From positions 1 to 64,000 of the forward strand of contig NZ_JALOAA010000002.1 of the NCBI RefSeq assembly GCF_023229025.1: 64,000 bases of DNA, given 5' to 3'. The position numbers and the translations under genes are program-made. Below, piece after piece: positions 47,013-56,242 of this stretch (position 1 is its first letter; each line of letters starts with the position of its first letter). This DNA is from Sulfurimonas sp. (GTDB lineage Bacteria; Campylobacterota; Campylobacteria; Campylobacterales; Sulfurimonadaceae). Below the pieces are notes generated by a model. It did no database searches. It was not told the origin of the DNA and saw nothing but the letters and a program-made list of their open reading frames with translations.

Positions 47013-49607
47013 ATGAAATATCTGTTTACTTTTTTACTCTTTTTTGTCTCTATACATGCAGAACAAAAATCTCTAGAAAAAGTCTCCTTACAGCTACAGT
47101 GGCTTGATCAGTTTCAGTTTGCAGGATACTATATGGCAAAAGAGAAAGGGTTTTATGAAGATGCCGGTTTTGATGTAGATATAAAAAAATTTACTCATGA
47201 GACTGATGCGCTTGGTGATGTCTTAAGTGCAAAAACAACTTATGCCATAGGTCGGTCAAGTCTTATTTTATACTATGCACAAGGAAAAAGTATATCCCTG
47301 CTTAGTGCTGCCTTTCAATCCTCCCCACTTGTACTTATAGCACTTGGCTCCTCCGGTATTAACAGCGTAAAAGATTTTAAAGACAAAACTATAATGTCTA
47401 CTCATGATGCAATTGAGACGGCTTCAATTTACGCCATGATAAATGCAAGCAAAACAAATCAAGAGAGGATAAAGCTTAAAAAACACACTTTTGATATAGA
47501 GGAGCTTATAGACAAAAGAGTTGACCTTTATGTTGGTTATATATCAAACGAACCCTATATACTAGAACAAAGGGCGCTACAGTACAAGCTCTTTTCCCCA
47601 AGGGATAAAGGTTTTGATTTTTACAGCGATATACTTTTTACATCACAAGAAAATGCAGATAAGAATCCTCAATCTGTAGCAAGGTTTAAAAAAGCATCTA
47701 TAAGAGGTTGGGAGTACGCTTTTAACAATATTGAGGAGGCTGTTAATATTATATATACAAAGTATAACGCCAAAAACAAAACAAGAGATGCTTTGATGTT
47801 TGAGGCACAGGAGTTAAAAAAGCTTGCATATGTAAACGGTATAGATTTTGGAACCATAGAGAGAAATAAAATAGAGAGAATTTTGGACGTATATAAAGTT
47901 ATAGGTCTTACGGAAACGGACGTAAATCTAGATAATCTTATATTTAGCAACAAAGAGAAGTTTTTAAACAAAGAGGATGTGAACTACTTAAAACAAAAGG
48001 GGGAGATAAGTGTCTGCATGGATCTCTCTTTTCTTCCTTACGGTGCTATTAGGGATGGAGAAGTCGTTGGAATAGCTTCAGATGTTTTAGGTTTAACAAA
48101 AGAGAGCATAACAATCCCATACAAGTTTGTAATAACCCAAAACCGTAAAGACTCTTTAAAAAGGGTAAAAGAGAGAAAGTGCGACATGCTCCCTATGGCA
48201 CTACATTCGCTAAAGCAAGATGGAGTAAGGTACACAACACCGTATCACCACGAACATCTAGTCGTTGTAACAAGCAAAGAGCAGAGTTATATTCTTGATA
48301 TCAATTTAGTTTTAGATAAAGAGTTTGCGGTAGTTAAAGATAGAGCATTTATAGAGGATTTAAAAAGGAGACACCCAAGCATTAAGCTAAATTATGTGGA
48401 CTCTTTAAAAGATGGGTTTATTGCAGTAGAGAAAAAAAAGTACTACGGTTTTATAGATGAGTTTGTAACGATTGCTTATAGTTTTAAAAATAAACCAAAT
48501 GGGCATCTCAAGGTTTCAGGACAGCTCGATGAGAGCATAGATATGGGGTTTGGTGTAAGAGATGATGACATTATGCTCTTTAACATTTTTGAAAAATTAT
48601 CAAACAAGATAACAGACTCGGATATGCGCAGGATTTATAATGAGTGGGTATCGGTAAACTATATACAAAAAATAAAATTTAAATATTTAAAAGAGATTAT
48701 ATTTTTAGCACTTATTATAATCTTTATATTTTTCTATCGTCAGCATATTTTAAAGAAAAAAAATAGCGAGCTTGAGGGGCTTAAGGATGAACTCCTTGAG
48801 CTAAATCAAACACTTGAGCTTAAGATAGACGATGCGGTTAATGAGATGCAAAAAAAAGATACCTATTTGCTTCATAAATCTCGATTAGCGCAAATCGGAG
48901 AGACGGTAAGCATGATTGGACATCAATGGAAACAGCCTCTTAGCACAATATCGGCACTTAATATATCAATAATAATGGCAATAGAGCTTGAGCAGTATGA
49001 TCTCTCAGATGAAAAACATAGAGAGGAGTTTTTAGATTTTTTAGAGAAGAAATTGAAAAAAATTGAACTCAACACTAACAACATGGGTCAAATAATTTCT
49101 GACTTTAGTGACTTTTACAAACCAAACAAGCATAAAGAAGAGTGTACTTTAAATGATCCTGTATTTCAGGTCTACTGGCTACTTGAAGGTAGTTTAGCAT
49201 CAGAAGAGATAGATCTTTTTTTAGAGCTTGCTTCCATGAATAGAGTTAAACTCTTTAAAAATGAGTTTGTGCAGGTTTTGGTAAATATTATAAATAATGC
49301 AAGAGATCAGTATAGGGAAAAAGAGATAGCCGATGCACAAATCTGTATAAAGAGCTATGATAGAGGAGATGTCGCAATTATGGAGATAAGTGATAATGCG
49401 GGTGGTATAGATGAGGAGATAATAGATAGAATCTTTGATCCATACTTCTCAACAAAGTTTGATAAGAACGGTACAGGATTGGGGCTACATATGTCAAAAA
49501 GTATTATTAAGCAGCACCGTGACGGTAAGCTCTATGCTGAAAATATACAAAATGGAGTAAAATTTACAATTGAGATAAGCAAAAGTGAGGAAGAGAATGA
49601 AAAATAG
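47013..49607 (+). CDS. sensor histidine kinase with two periplasmic solute-binding domains
   Basis: A signal peptide (residues 1-16) precedes an NMT1/THI5-like domain (about 22-260; VSLQLQWLDQFQFAGYYMAK, EKGFYEDAGFDV). A second, amino-acid-type solute-binding domain follows (about 325-550; KGEISVCMDLSFLPYG). One membrane helix (about 560-578) and a coiled coil lead to the kinase. The phosphorylated histidine is H637 (MIGHQWKQPLSTI). N, G1 and G2 boxes are NIINNARDQ, ISDNAGGIDEE and GTGLGLHMSK. No response regulator is adjacent. The ligand may be a thiamine-precursor-like or other small molecule. The gene overlaps the next by 11 bases. Confidence 0.85.
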   Translation: MKYLFTFLLFFVSIHAEQKSLEKVSLQLQWLDQFQFAGYYMAKEKGFYEDAGFDVDIKKFTHETDALGDVLSAKTTYAIGRSSLILYYAQGKSISLLSAAFQSSPLVLIALGSSGINSVKDFKDKTIMSTHDAIETASIYAMINASKTNQERIKLKKHTFDIEELIDKRVDLYVGYISNEPYILEQRALQYKLFSPRDKGFDFYSDILFTSQENADKNPQSVARFKKASIRGWEYAFNNIEEAVNIIYTKYNAKNKTRDALMFEAQELKKLAYVNGIDFGTIERNKIERILDVYKVIGLTETDVNLDNLIFSNKEKFLNKEDVNYLKQKGEISVCMDLSFLPYGAIRDGEVVGIASDVLGLTKESITIPYKFVITQNRKDSLKRVKERKCDMLPMALHSLKQDGVRYTTPYHHEHLVVVTSKEQSYILDINLVLDKEFAVVKDRAFIEDLKRRHPSIKLNYVDSLKDGFIAVEKKKYYGFIDEFVTIAYSFKNKPNGHLKVSGQLDESIDMGFGVRDDDIMLFNIFEKLSNKITDSDMRRIYNEWVSVNYIQKIKFKYLKEIIFLALIIIFIFFYRQHILKKKNSELEGLKDELLELNQTLELKIDDAVNEMQKKDTYLLHKSRLAQIGETVSMIGHQWKQPLSTISALNISIIMAIELEQYDLSDEKHREEFLDFLEKKLKKIELNTNNMGQIISDFSDFYKPNKHKEECTLNDPVFQVYWLLEGSLASEEIDLFLELASMNRVKLFKNEFVQVLVNIINNARDQYREKEIADAQICIKSYDRGDVAIMEISDNAGGIDEEIIDRIFDPYFSTKFDKNGTGLGLHMSKSIIKQHRDGKLYAENIQNGVKFTIEISKSEEENEK

Positions 49608-51204
49608 AGTAATAATCATAGGAGCCGGAGGGGCTGGGCTTGTTGCCGCACTAAATGCACATGAAAACGGTGCAGAAGTAACGATAATAACAAAAGAGTA
49701 TCCGACAAGAAGTCAAACATGTATGGCTCAAGGCGGAATTAATGCTGTTTTATCAGATAAAGAAGGTGATAGCGTAGAGGTGCATGTTCAAAATACACTT
49801 AAATCTGCAAACGGTTTAGCAGATGAGAGGGCAGTTAGACACATGTGCCAAGAAGCGCCAAAAGCTGTAACATGGCTTGATAGTATCGGCGTGCCCTTTA
49901 GCAGAACGGCAGAGTCTGGTATTGCACAAAGAAAACTGGGCGGTGCGTATGCTCCAAGAGCATGCTATGCTCAGGACTATACGGGATTAAAAATTCTTCA
50001 TACTCTCTACGACAGAGTTCTAGGCGCAAAGATAGAGATTTTAAACGAGAGGCATCTTCTGGAGTTTATAACAGAGCTTGACGAGAGTGGCAAAAAGTAT
50101 GTCTGCGGGGTAAGTCTGCTAAATAAAAGAAGCGGCGAAATAGAGATACATGATGCCTCAAGCGTGGTTGTAGCAACCGGCGGATATAGCAGAGTCTATC
50201 ATAACTACTCTACAAACTCTGTATCTTCAAGCGGCGATGGAGTAGCTGCAGCATTAAGAGCAGGAGCAAGAGTGAGTGACATGGAGTTTGTACAGTTTCA
50301 TCCAACGGCACTCAAAGAGTCCTCTATCCTCATCTCAGAGAGTGCTAGGGGCGCAGGTGGACATCTCTTGAACTCAAAGGGAGAGAGGTTTGTTGATGAA
50401 CTTCTTCCACGTGATGAGGTCTCAAAAGCTATCCATGATGAGATTGCAAAAGGCGAAGAGATTTATCTTGATATTCGTCATTTAGGAGCAGAGTTTATAC
50501 AAAGAGAGCTTCCGCAGGAGGCAAAACTTGCAAAACTTTATGAAAATATAGATCCTGCCGTAGATTTGATTCCGATAAAGCCCGCCGCTCACTACACAAT
50601 GGGTGGAATAGAAGTTGACGAGAACTCTTCAACATGTGTTAAAGGACTTTTTGCCGTGGGAGAGTGTGCTAATCACAAAGTCCATGGAGCAAACAGACTT
50701 GGAGGAAACTCTCTTTTAGAGCTTGTAGTATTTGGCAGACAAGCAGGAGTAAGTGCCGCTAAATATGCCGATAGTTTTAAAAAGCATACGGATATATCAG
50801 GGCATAAGAGCATTTTTGAAAAAGAGATTGATGAGATAAAAAGATATACAAATAAGATAAATTTTTATAAAGAGCATGAGAGGTTAGGAGAGCTGTTTTA
50901 TAAAAACGTGGGGATAAAGAGGCAAAAAGACTCAATGCTAAGAGTATTAGAGATGTTAAGAGAGATGAAAAGTACTCTACCTCAGATGGGAGTAAGCGAT
51001 AAAACAAAAGAGTACAACACAAACCTTACGGAGTTTTTGGAGTTTAAAAATATGCTCCAAATTGGAGAGCTTATCTTGCTAAGTGCTATAAATAGAGATG
51101 AGAGCAGAGGGGCACACTTTAGAATAGATGCTCCAGCGGTCGATGAAAAATATAGAGCACACACTATTATAAGTATAGATGGAGAAATCAGTTATGAAAA
51201 TTAA
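49597..51204 (+). CDS. fumarate reductase/succinate dehydrogenase-like flavoprotein subunit
   Basis: This belongs to the FrdA/SdhA/NadB superfamily. FAD-binding motif IIIGAGGAGLVAALNAHE and ATGGYSRVYHNY are present. Substrate-site residues lie in FVQFHPTALK, SARGAGGHLLN and HGANRLGGNSLLEL. The histidine that links FAD covalently in FrdA/SdhA is replaced by Q40 (TRSQTCMAQGGINAVL), so FAD is probably non-covalent. No Tat signal is seen. The downstream iron-sulfur subunit argues against a plain aspartate oxidase. ATG at 49597 follows GAGGAAG; length 535 residues. Physiological substrate unknown. Confidence 0.8.
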   Translation: MKNRVIIIGAGGAGLVAALNAHENGAEVTIITKEYPTRSQTCMAQGGINAVLSDKEGDSVEVHVQNTLKSANGLADERAVRHMCQEAPKAVTWLDSIGVPFSRTAESGIAQRKLGGAYAPRACYAQDYTGLKILHTLYDRVLGAKIEILNERHLLEFITELDESGKKYVCGVSLLNKRSGEIEIHDASSVVVATGGYSRVYHNYSTNSVSSSGDGVAAALRAGARVSDMEFVQFHPTALKESSILISESARGAGGHLLNSKGERFVDELLPRDEVSKAIHDEIAKGEEIYLDIRHLGAEFIQRELPQEAKLAKLYENIDPAVDLIPIKPAAHYTMGGIEVDENSSTCVKGLFAVGECANHKVHGANRLGGNSLLELVVFGRQAGVSAAKYADSFKKHTDISGHKSIFEKEIDEIKRYTNKINFYKEHERLGELFYKNVGIKRQKDSMLRVLEMLREMKSTLPQMGVSDKTKEYNTNLTEFLEFKNMLQIGELILLSAINRDESRGAHFRIDAPAVDEKYRAHTIISIDGEISYEN

Positions 51205-51892
51205 TATAAAAAGAGATAGCGTCGTAGAGTATGAAGTCCAGATGCAAGACAAAACCCTCTTAGAGGTACTAAACGAGATAAAAAGCAACCAAGACCCCTC
51301 TCTTGCATACAGCAGCGGATGCAGAAGCAGTGTTTGTGGAAGTTGCGCAGTTAGAGTTAACGGCAGAGAGGTTTTGTCATGCTCATACCATGTAAAAGAT
51401 GGTGATTTGGTAGAGCCGCTAAATAATACTCCCATATTACGCGATCTTGTTGTAGATATGGATAAGGCGTATAGCTTCAATACAAAGGCAAAGGCATGGC
51501 AGAGTTTGCCGGTAGATAATGTTTCTCTCTCAATTGATAATCAGAAGATAAACGAGCTTCAAAGCGACTGCATACTGTGCGGCTCCTGTTATAGCGTCTG
51601 CCCAGTATATGCGGTAAATAGTGAATTTTTAGGACCGTTTTCACTAACAAGAGTGTGGCGATATGTTAGTGACAAAAGAGAGGCAAATCCAAAAGAGAAA
51701 ATAGATGCTATTCAGGCAAACGGAGTTTGGGATTGTACGCTGTGCAATGAATGTACCCTTGTATGTCCACAAGAGATATCAAGTAAGGCAGATATAGAGA
51801 AATTAAGAGCAAAAAGTAGTGTGTTTGGTTACATGGACCCTAGTTTTAGCAGTTTTGGCAGTAGTTTTGGTGATGGAAGCCCCATTTTTTAG
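51194..51892 (+). CDS. fumarate reductase/succinate dehydrogenase-like iron-sulfur subunit
   Basis: The 232-residue protein passes electrons to or from the flavoprotein encoded just upstream. A ferredoxin-type 2Fe-2S site is formed by C43, C48, C51 and C63. Two complete C-x2-C-x2-C-x3-CP clusters follow (C126, C129, C132, C136 and C181, C184, C187, C191), consistent with two 4Fe-4S clusters, whereas classical FrdB/SdhB has one 3Fe-4S. The tail (FSSFGSSFGDGSP) is glycine/serine-rich. The ATG at 51194 has GGAG upstream and overlaps the flavoprotein end by 11 bases. No membrane anchor gene follows. Confidence 0.83.
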   Translation: MKINIKRDSVVEYEVQMQDKTLLEVLNEIKSNQDPSLAYSSGCRSSVCGSCAVRVNGREVLSCSYHVKDGDLVEPLNNTPILRDLVVDMDKAYSFNTKAKAWQSLPVDNVSLSIDNQKINELQSDCILCGSCYSVCPVYAVNSEFLGPFSLTRVWRYVSDKREANPKEKIDAIQANGVWDCTLCNECTLVCPQEISSKADIEKLRAKSSVFGYMDPSFSSFGSSFGDGSPIF

Positions 51893-51916
51893 AATAACTA
51901 ACACACTTTAAAAATA

Positions 51917-51925
51917 TGTTATAAT
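51917..51925 (+). promoter_or_regulatory. extended -10 promoter for yajQ
   Basis: TGTTATAAT (TATAAT at 51920-51925 preceded by TG) lies 30 bases before the yajQ ATG. Confidence 0.5.
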
Positions 51926-51955
51926 CTAAACATCATGTTATAAAAGGTTTTAAAA

Positions 51956-52453
51956 ATGGCAAAAGAGCACTCGTTTGATATAAGCGCAAAGATTGATATG
52001 CAAAACTTTAAAAATGCTATAAATTTAGTGGATAGAGAGGTCGCTAACCGTTACGATTTTAAAGGAACTCCTTATGAGATTAACTACAAAGAGAAGGATA
52101 AGCTTTTAGTGCTTGTCGCTTCTAGCGATAACAAACTCGATGCGCTAAAGGATATAGTTATAGCAAAACTTTTAAAACAAAATCTCTCTTCAAAAGTTAT
52201 AGAAGAGCTAAAGGTTGAAGACTCTAGCGGTAGCAATAGAAAAGCAACTTTTAAGATAGTTGACTACATTGAGTCAAAAGAGGCTAAAAAAATTACCGCA
52301 GAGATAAAAAAACTAAAACTTAAAGTCACTGCTCAAATAGAGGGAGATTCCATCAGAGTCAAAGGGGCTAAACTAGACGATTTACAAAAAGTAATCAAAG
52401 AGATTAAAGCTCAAGAGTGGGAAGCTCCTCTTGTGTTTGAAAACATGAGATAG
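51956..52453 (+). CDS. yajQ: YajQ family cyclic-di-GMP/nucleotide-binding protein (UPF0234)
   Basis: YajQ proteins are small RNA- or nucleotide-binding proteins; one homologue binds cyclic-di-GMP. The family start is seen in HSFDISAKIDMQNFKNAI and NRYDFKGT, then IVDYIESKEAKKI and KLKLKVTAQIEGDSIRVKG. The 165-residue length is standard. AAAAGGTTT lies upstream. Its direct role in this organism is unknown. Confidence 0.92.
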   Translation: MAKEHSFDISAKIDMQNFKNAINLVDREVANRYDFKGTPYEINYKEKDKLLVLVASSDNKLDALKDIVIAKLLKQNLSSKVIEELKVEDSSGSNRKATFKIVDYIESKEAKKITAEIKKLKLKVTAQIEGDSIRVKGAKLDDLQKVIKEIKAQEWEAPLVFENMR

Positions 52454-52466
52454 AGGAGATTTCTAG

Positions 52467-53105
52467 ATGCTAAAACTAACAATTTCAGATGCCGCCGAGA
52501 AGCTTGGTGTCTCAAAAGAGGCGATACATAATCGTATAAGGAGAGGCTCTTTGCAGAGTGTAGTAGAAAACGGGGTAAAGTTTGTCATGTTAAGCCAGCA
52601 GAGTAGTAGTGGGGTAAAAGCAACAAAGCAAAGCGACAAAAAAATAGCTGCTCATACAGATGAGAGATACTATAAGTTCCTAGAGGAGCAAAATAGCAAA
52701 CTTCAGCAAAAAGTAGAGACTCTTCAAAACGAGACAAGAAGCCTAAGAGATCAAAAAGAGCAGATGCTTATAAAAGAGAGAGAGAAAATTGAGCAGATTT
52801 ATAAAGAAAAAGATGAACAGCTAAAAAACATAATAAATGCAATCTCCTCAAAATTTATCTTAAATGCTCCGGATGAATCATTTGAGGCAGAGATAGAGCA
52901 TATAGAAAAAGATGAACCGGTTGATGAGAGAAGGCTGACATCTCTTAGTAAATATCTAAAAAGTAGAGATTTCTCAAAGAAGAAGAGGATAAAGATTAAA
53001 GAGGAGTTTAAAAGCAGAGCAAAAGATGACTCTAGAGTTATAGTCGTAGGTAAAAAGTACTATATTGATTTGAAAAAATATGATTATAGTGATTTTTCAC
53101 TCTAA
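52467..53105 (+). CDS. HTH DNA-binding protein with coiled coil
   Basis: An N-terminal MerR/DNA-invertase-like helix-turn-helix (SDAAEKLGVSKEAIHNRIRR, residues 7-26) is followed by a long coiled coil (about 65-125) and a basic C-terminal region ending YYIDLKKYDYSDFSL. It resembles a Campylobacterota-specific HTH family (DUF3972-like). It starts 13 bases after yajQ, so probable cotranscription. Target genes are unknown. Confidence 0.7.
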   Translation: MLKLTISDAAEKLGVSKEAIHNRIRRGSLQSVVENGVKFVMLSQQSSSGVKATKQSDKKIAAHTDERYYKFLEEQNSKLQQKVETLQNETRSLRDQKEQMLIKEREKIEQIYKEKDEQLKNIINAISSKFILNAPDESFEAEIEHIEKDEPVDERRLTSLSKYLKSRDFSKKKRIKIKEEFKSRAKDDSRVIVVGKKYYIDLKKYDYSDFSL

Positions 53106-53164
53106 GATACTCTCTTTTTAGAGCTGTTCTTAAGACTTTTGAGGGTAAAATTGCAATCTTAAAC

Positions 53165-53252
53165 GGACAGCTGGCCGAGTGGTCGAAGGCGCTCGCCTGG
53201 AACGCGGGTATAGAGCAATCTATCTAGGGTTCGAATCCCTAGCTGTCCACCA
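53165..53252 (+). tRNA. tRNA-Ser (GGA anticodon)
   Basis: Acceptor stem GGACAGC (53165-53171) pairs with GCTGTCC (53242-53248). D arm GCC...GGC, anticodon stem CTCGC/GCGGG with loop CTGGAAC (anticodon GGA at 53199-53201), long variable arm with ATAGA-GCAA-TCTAT and T arm CTAGG-GTTCGAATC-CCTAG complete the cloverleaf. CCA (53250-53252) is encoded. The discriminator base is A (53249) where bacterial serine tRNAs usually have G. Confidence 0.96.
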
Positions 53253-53288
53253 CACTACTAAATATCACCTATAATAATTTATAAACAA

Positions 53289-53717
53289 TCAGTTTTTATA
53301 ATTATAAGCTTTTAGCTCATCAGAAGTGTAGCCCATTAAAGGGTTGATTTTATCATATATCGTATCAATATTATCACTATTGTCAAAACCGTGAGCTAAG
53401 GCAAATTTTAGAAGATACTCTTTCTCACTGCTATAAATTTTTTCATCAAGAAAAAATGAATTGGGAACGTTGAATTTTTTCATGGCTTCTTGCTTCATGC
53501 TAAAGAGTTGCTCAACTGATGCCTCAACAAGACCTAACTCCTCTATTTTTTCTTGATATTGCTTACATTCTTGGGAATTTTTGTACTCATTAGTTCCAAC
53601 TCTTTTAATCTCTTTATCTATATTTTTCATGTACTTATTTTTATCTTGAGAAATAATAAACATGCTTATAATAACAAGCGCCGATGAGACGGTTATTAAT
53701 ATTATCAACATTTCCAT
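53289..53717 (-). CDS. membrane-anchored hypothetical protein
   Basis: One N-terminal helix (about 3-23) is followed by a coiled-coil region (about 45-75) and a soluble C-terminus (YLLKFALAHGFDNSDNIDTI). 142 residues. AAGGAAAAC precedes the ATG. No family is recognised. It stands between tRNA-Ser and a divergent membrane protein gene. Confidence 0.6.
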   Translation of the reverse strand: MEMLIILITVSSALVIISMFIISQDKNKYMKNIDKEIKRVGTNEYKNSQECKQYQEKIEELGLVEASVEQLFSMKQEAMKKFNVPNSFFLDEKIYSSEKEYLLKFALAHGFDNSDNIDTIYDKINPLMGYTSDELKAYNYKN

Positions 53718-53843
53718 ATTATAGTTTTCCTTTTTTAAATTTTAAAGATTATATCATCTGTATATGTGGTATTTAGTTAACAGAGTATTGTTTTAATAGG
53801 ATTTATTTTTTGTTGGGTATAATAAAGAAAAAAAGTAGCAGTA

Positions 53844-54320
53844 GTGGAAACAGAATTTATTATAAAAGCTATTATCGGACTGATTTTAATTCTGGCTGTT
53901 TTAATATTTTTACTTTTTTTAGAGCCAAACAGAGATCTAAAGAGAGAGAAAAAGTTATCCCCTGTAGCAGAAGCAAAAAAAGATGATAAAGAGAAGCAAA
54001 AAGAAGAGATTCCGAAAATAAATACGGACTTATTTTATCTGGTTAATATTATAAAAAACAAAAGCTCTAGTGCAAAAGTTCTTTCAGAAGCGCTAGAGCT
54101 TGTTATAAAGCATCATGGAAAGGTTCACAAAAAATTGGGGCTAAGACCTCATCCTGACTTTGATATATATATAGACATTCTCTTTACTATATGTAGGCAC
54201 CCAAATGCAAACAAAGATATGATTATAACCTTTGATAGAGACCTAGAGAAGTTAAACCCAGAGTATAAACAGGAGATAAACGAAGCAATAGCCAAAGGAT
54301 TAAACTCCAGAGGATTTTAA
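53844..54320 (+). CDS. membrane-anchored hypothetical protein
   Basis: An N-terminal helix (about 6-26) is followed by a charged linker (KKDDKEKQKEEIPK) and a soluble domain of about 90 residues with conserved-looking LRPHPDFDIYIDILFTICRHPN. GTG start, weak ribosome site. It converges with the LapD-like gene and overlaps its end by 4 bases. Function unknown. Confidence 0.62.
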   Translation: METEFIIKAIIGLILILAVLIFLLFLEPNRDLKREKKLSPVAEAKKDDKEKQKEEIPKINTDLFYLVNIIKNKSSSAKVLSEALELVIKHHGKVHKKLGLRPHPDFDIYIDILFTICRHPNANKDMIITFDRDLEKLNPEYKQEINEAIAKGLNSRGF

Positions 54321-56242
54321 GGCAGCTCTATTGACTCGGTAACTTCCCCTTGTATAATGTGAATATCTTTCTCTTTTAACGACTCAAGTGTATCCAAGTC
54401 GCTCACACCAACAGCTATTAAGGATATACCAACGCTGTCTGTAATTAATCTCAAAGATGAGATTGATTGAGTACTTTGAGTTAAGAAGTAGCTAGCCTCA
54501 GCTTTTATATAAGATGGTCTTAGCTCTTGGAGGTATTGATAGTCGTCACTCTCCCCGATAAATTCAAACACCCCTATATCTATCCCGTATCTTCTAAAAA
54601 GCTCTATATACGCTCTAATCTCTTTTGAGTCTTGGCGTACAAGCTTATCGGGAAGTTCTATAATAAGTTTAAACGGCAACATCGCTGCATTAGCGCGAAG
54701 AAGCTCATTTATATTACTGTAGGTATCTTTCTCTTGGAGATACTCTTGCGGAAGCCTTAAGGAGTAGATAGACGCACTAAGAAGAGCAAGGGAGTTATTA
54801 AAAAGCATATGTACAATTTTTTTGTAAATCTCAGAACTTAAGCCTGATTGGATTGCCGGTGCCATAAATTGAGCATAACTATAAGAGCTATTTTTATCAA
54901 GTATAAGATGTATACTAAGTACGTTATGGGTTAGTTTCTCTTTTTTAGTGTCAATAACACTCCAAGAGACAAAGCTAAATCTTTCTTTATCAATCGCTTT
55001 GTTGATAAGAAGTCTCCAAGCCTCTTTTCCCATTACCTCAATTACACTATTTGCCTTCTCTATGTGTATATGTTCGTGTTTAAACTTTGCCTGTGCAAGT
55101 GCATTGTCTGAACGTGAAAAGAGCTCGGCTATGCTATCTTTATGGTTATACTCATATATTCCTATACTAACAAAGGTCTCGTTTTGCTCAAGGCCTGCCG
55201 AATCAATTGCGTTAAAACAGTGTTTTTGTATGTTTTTTGCAAGTTCAACTGCATCGCTACTTGAACAGTCCGGAAGCAGTAGGCAAAACTCCGTACCGTT
55301 AATTCTAGCTACTACAGGCTCTTTCATGCCTTTTGTATTTTTTTTGAAAATATCTGCAACGGCTAGAAAAAGGTTATCTACATTTTTATGACCTATTTTC
55401 TCGTTGGCTTCTATGATTCCGTCAAATGCAATAATCATGCTAATCCCGCCTTTATACGAAGCGTCAATCTTTAAGAAAGAGGGAAGTTTGTCGATAAGGT
55501 ATTTACGATTTTTAAGTTGAGTATTCTCATCAATATACTCAAGCTCCTTGTGAACCTTTAGCTCTTGATTTCCTTTGTCAAACATAGATTTTACTTTTGC
55601 AACCATGTTGTTCATTCCAATTACAACATCAGCTAACTCTTTTGTGTATGGAATATTATCTTGAATAATAAATTCGTTTCTAGTAATTGCCGCTGCTTGT
55701 TTTTGAACATCTTTTAGTGGTTTTAAAACAGCATGGAGTAGGAGATTAAGAGCCACAAGAGAAAAAATAGTAATAACTGCAAAGGAGATAAGAAGGTCTG
55801 TTAAGATTGCGTATAGCTGTTTGTAGGCATATGTTGAGTCACTCTGTATGCTTAATATCCCCACTTGACTCCAACCTGCAGATACATTTGAGAATGCAAC
55901 AGGTGCCTTTAGGCTTATGAGTTCTTTAAACCACTGAGGAACAGCAGTAATATCGCTCTCTAAGACTCTTTCATAAAGAGGGTTGCTCTCAACATCGACA
56001 AGGGTTATTTTACGGTAGTTTCCACTGTCAAAATTAGCATTTATCATAGTTGACATCATGGATATATCACCGTTTGCACTTCCAAGCGAGAGACTAAGTA
56101 AAGTTGCGTTGTTTTTTGCATCCTCATAGAGTCTCTCTTGAACACCTTTGTTGGCACTTTGGAAATTCAGCACCAAAACAGTTGATAATATGGTAAGTAA
56201 AAATAGTGACAGCATCAAAGCTATCTGTTTATAGAGCGTCAT
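54317..56242 (-). CDS. lapD: LapD-type cyclic-di-GMP receptor (degenerate GGDEF-EAL)
   Basis: LapD binds cyclic-di-GMP inside the cell and, outside, holds the protease LapG away from an adhesin. The layout fits: helix 7-27, periplasmic LapD_MoxY-like domain 28-145, helix 146-170, HAMP (171-222), then a degenerate GGDEF (N315-G-T-E-F319) and a degenerate EAL domain from about 412 (FSFVSWSVI in place of EAL) ending HIIQGEVTESIELP. The gene directly follows lapG with a 4-base overlap. Both enzymatic motifs are lost, as in known LapD. The 641-residue length is right. Confidence 0.88.
   Translation of the reverse strand: MTLYKQIALMLSLFLLTILSTVLVLNFQSANKGVQERLYEDAKNNATLLSLSLGSANGDISMMSTMINANFDSGNYRKITLVDVESNPLYERVLESDITAVPQWFKELISLKAPVAFSNVSAGWSQVGILSIQSDSTYAYKQLYAILTDLLISFAVITIFSLVALNLLLHAVLKPLKDVQKQAAAITRNEFIIQDNIPYTKELADVVIGMNNMVAKVKSMFDKGNQELKVHKELEYIDENTQLKNRKYLIDKLPSFLKIDASYKGGISMIIAFDGIIEANEKIGHKNVDNLFLAVADIFKKNTKGMKEPVVARINGTEFCLLLPDCSSSDAVELAKNIQKHCFNAIDSAGLEQNETFVSIGIYEYNHKDSIAELFSRSDNALAQAKFKHEHIHIEKANSVIEVMGKEAWRLLINKAIDKERFSFVSWSVIDTKKEKLTHNVLSIHLILDKNSSYSYAQFMAPAIQSGLSSEIYKKIVHMLFNNSLALLSASIYSLRLPQEYLQEKDTYSNINELLRANAAMLPFKLIIELPDKLVRQDSKEIRAYIELFRRYGIDIGVFEFIGESDDYQYLQELRPSYIKAEASYFLTQSTQSISSLRLITDSVGISLIAVGVSDLDTLESLKEKDIHIIQGEVTESIELP

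Noticed and set aside
49597..51204. Call of the flavoprotein as L-aspartate oxidase (nadB)
   Set aside because: Glutamine at the FAD histidine position would fit NadB, but the coupled iron-sulfur subunit points to a fumarate reductase-type complex; left unnamed.
54948..55391. 147-codon open frame antisense to lapD
   Set aside because: It mirrors lapD codons in the opposite strand, lacks a ribosome site and has a serine/leucine-rich shadow composition.
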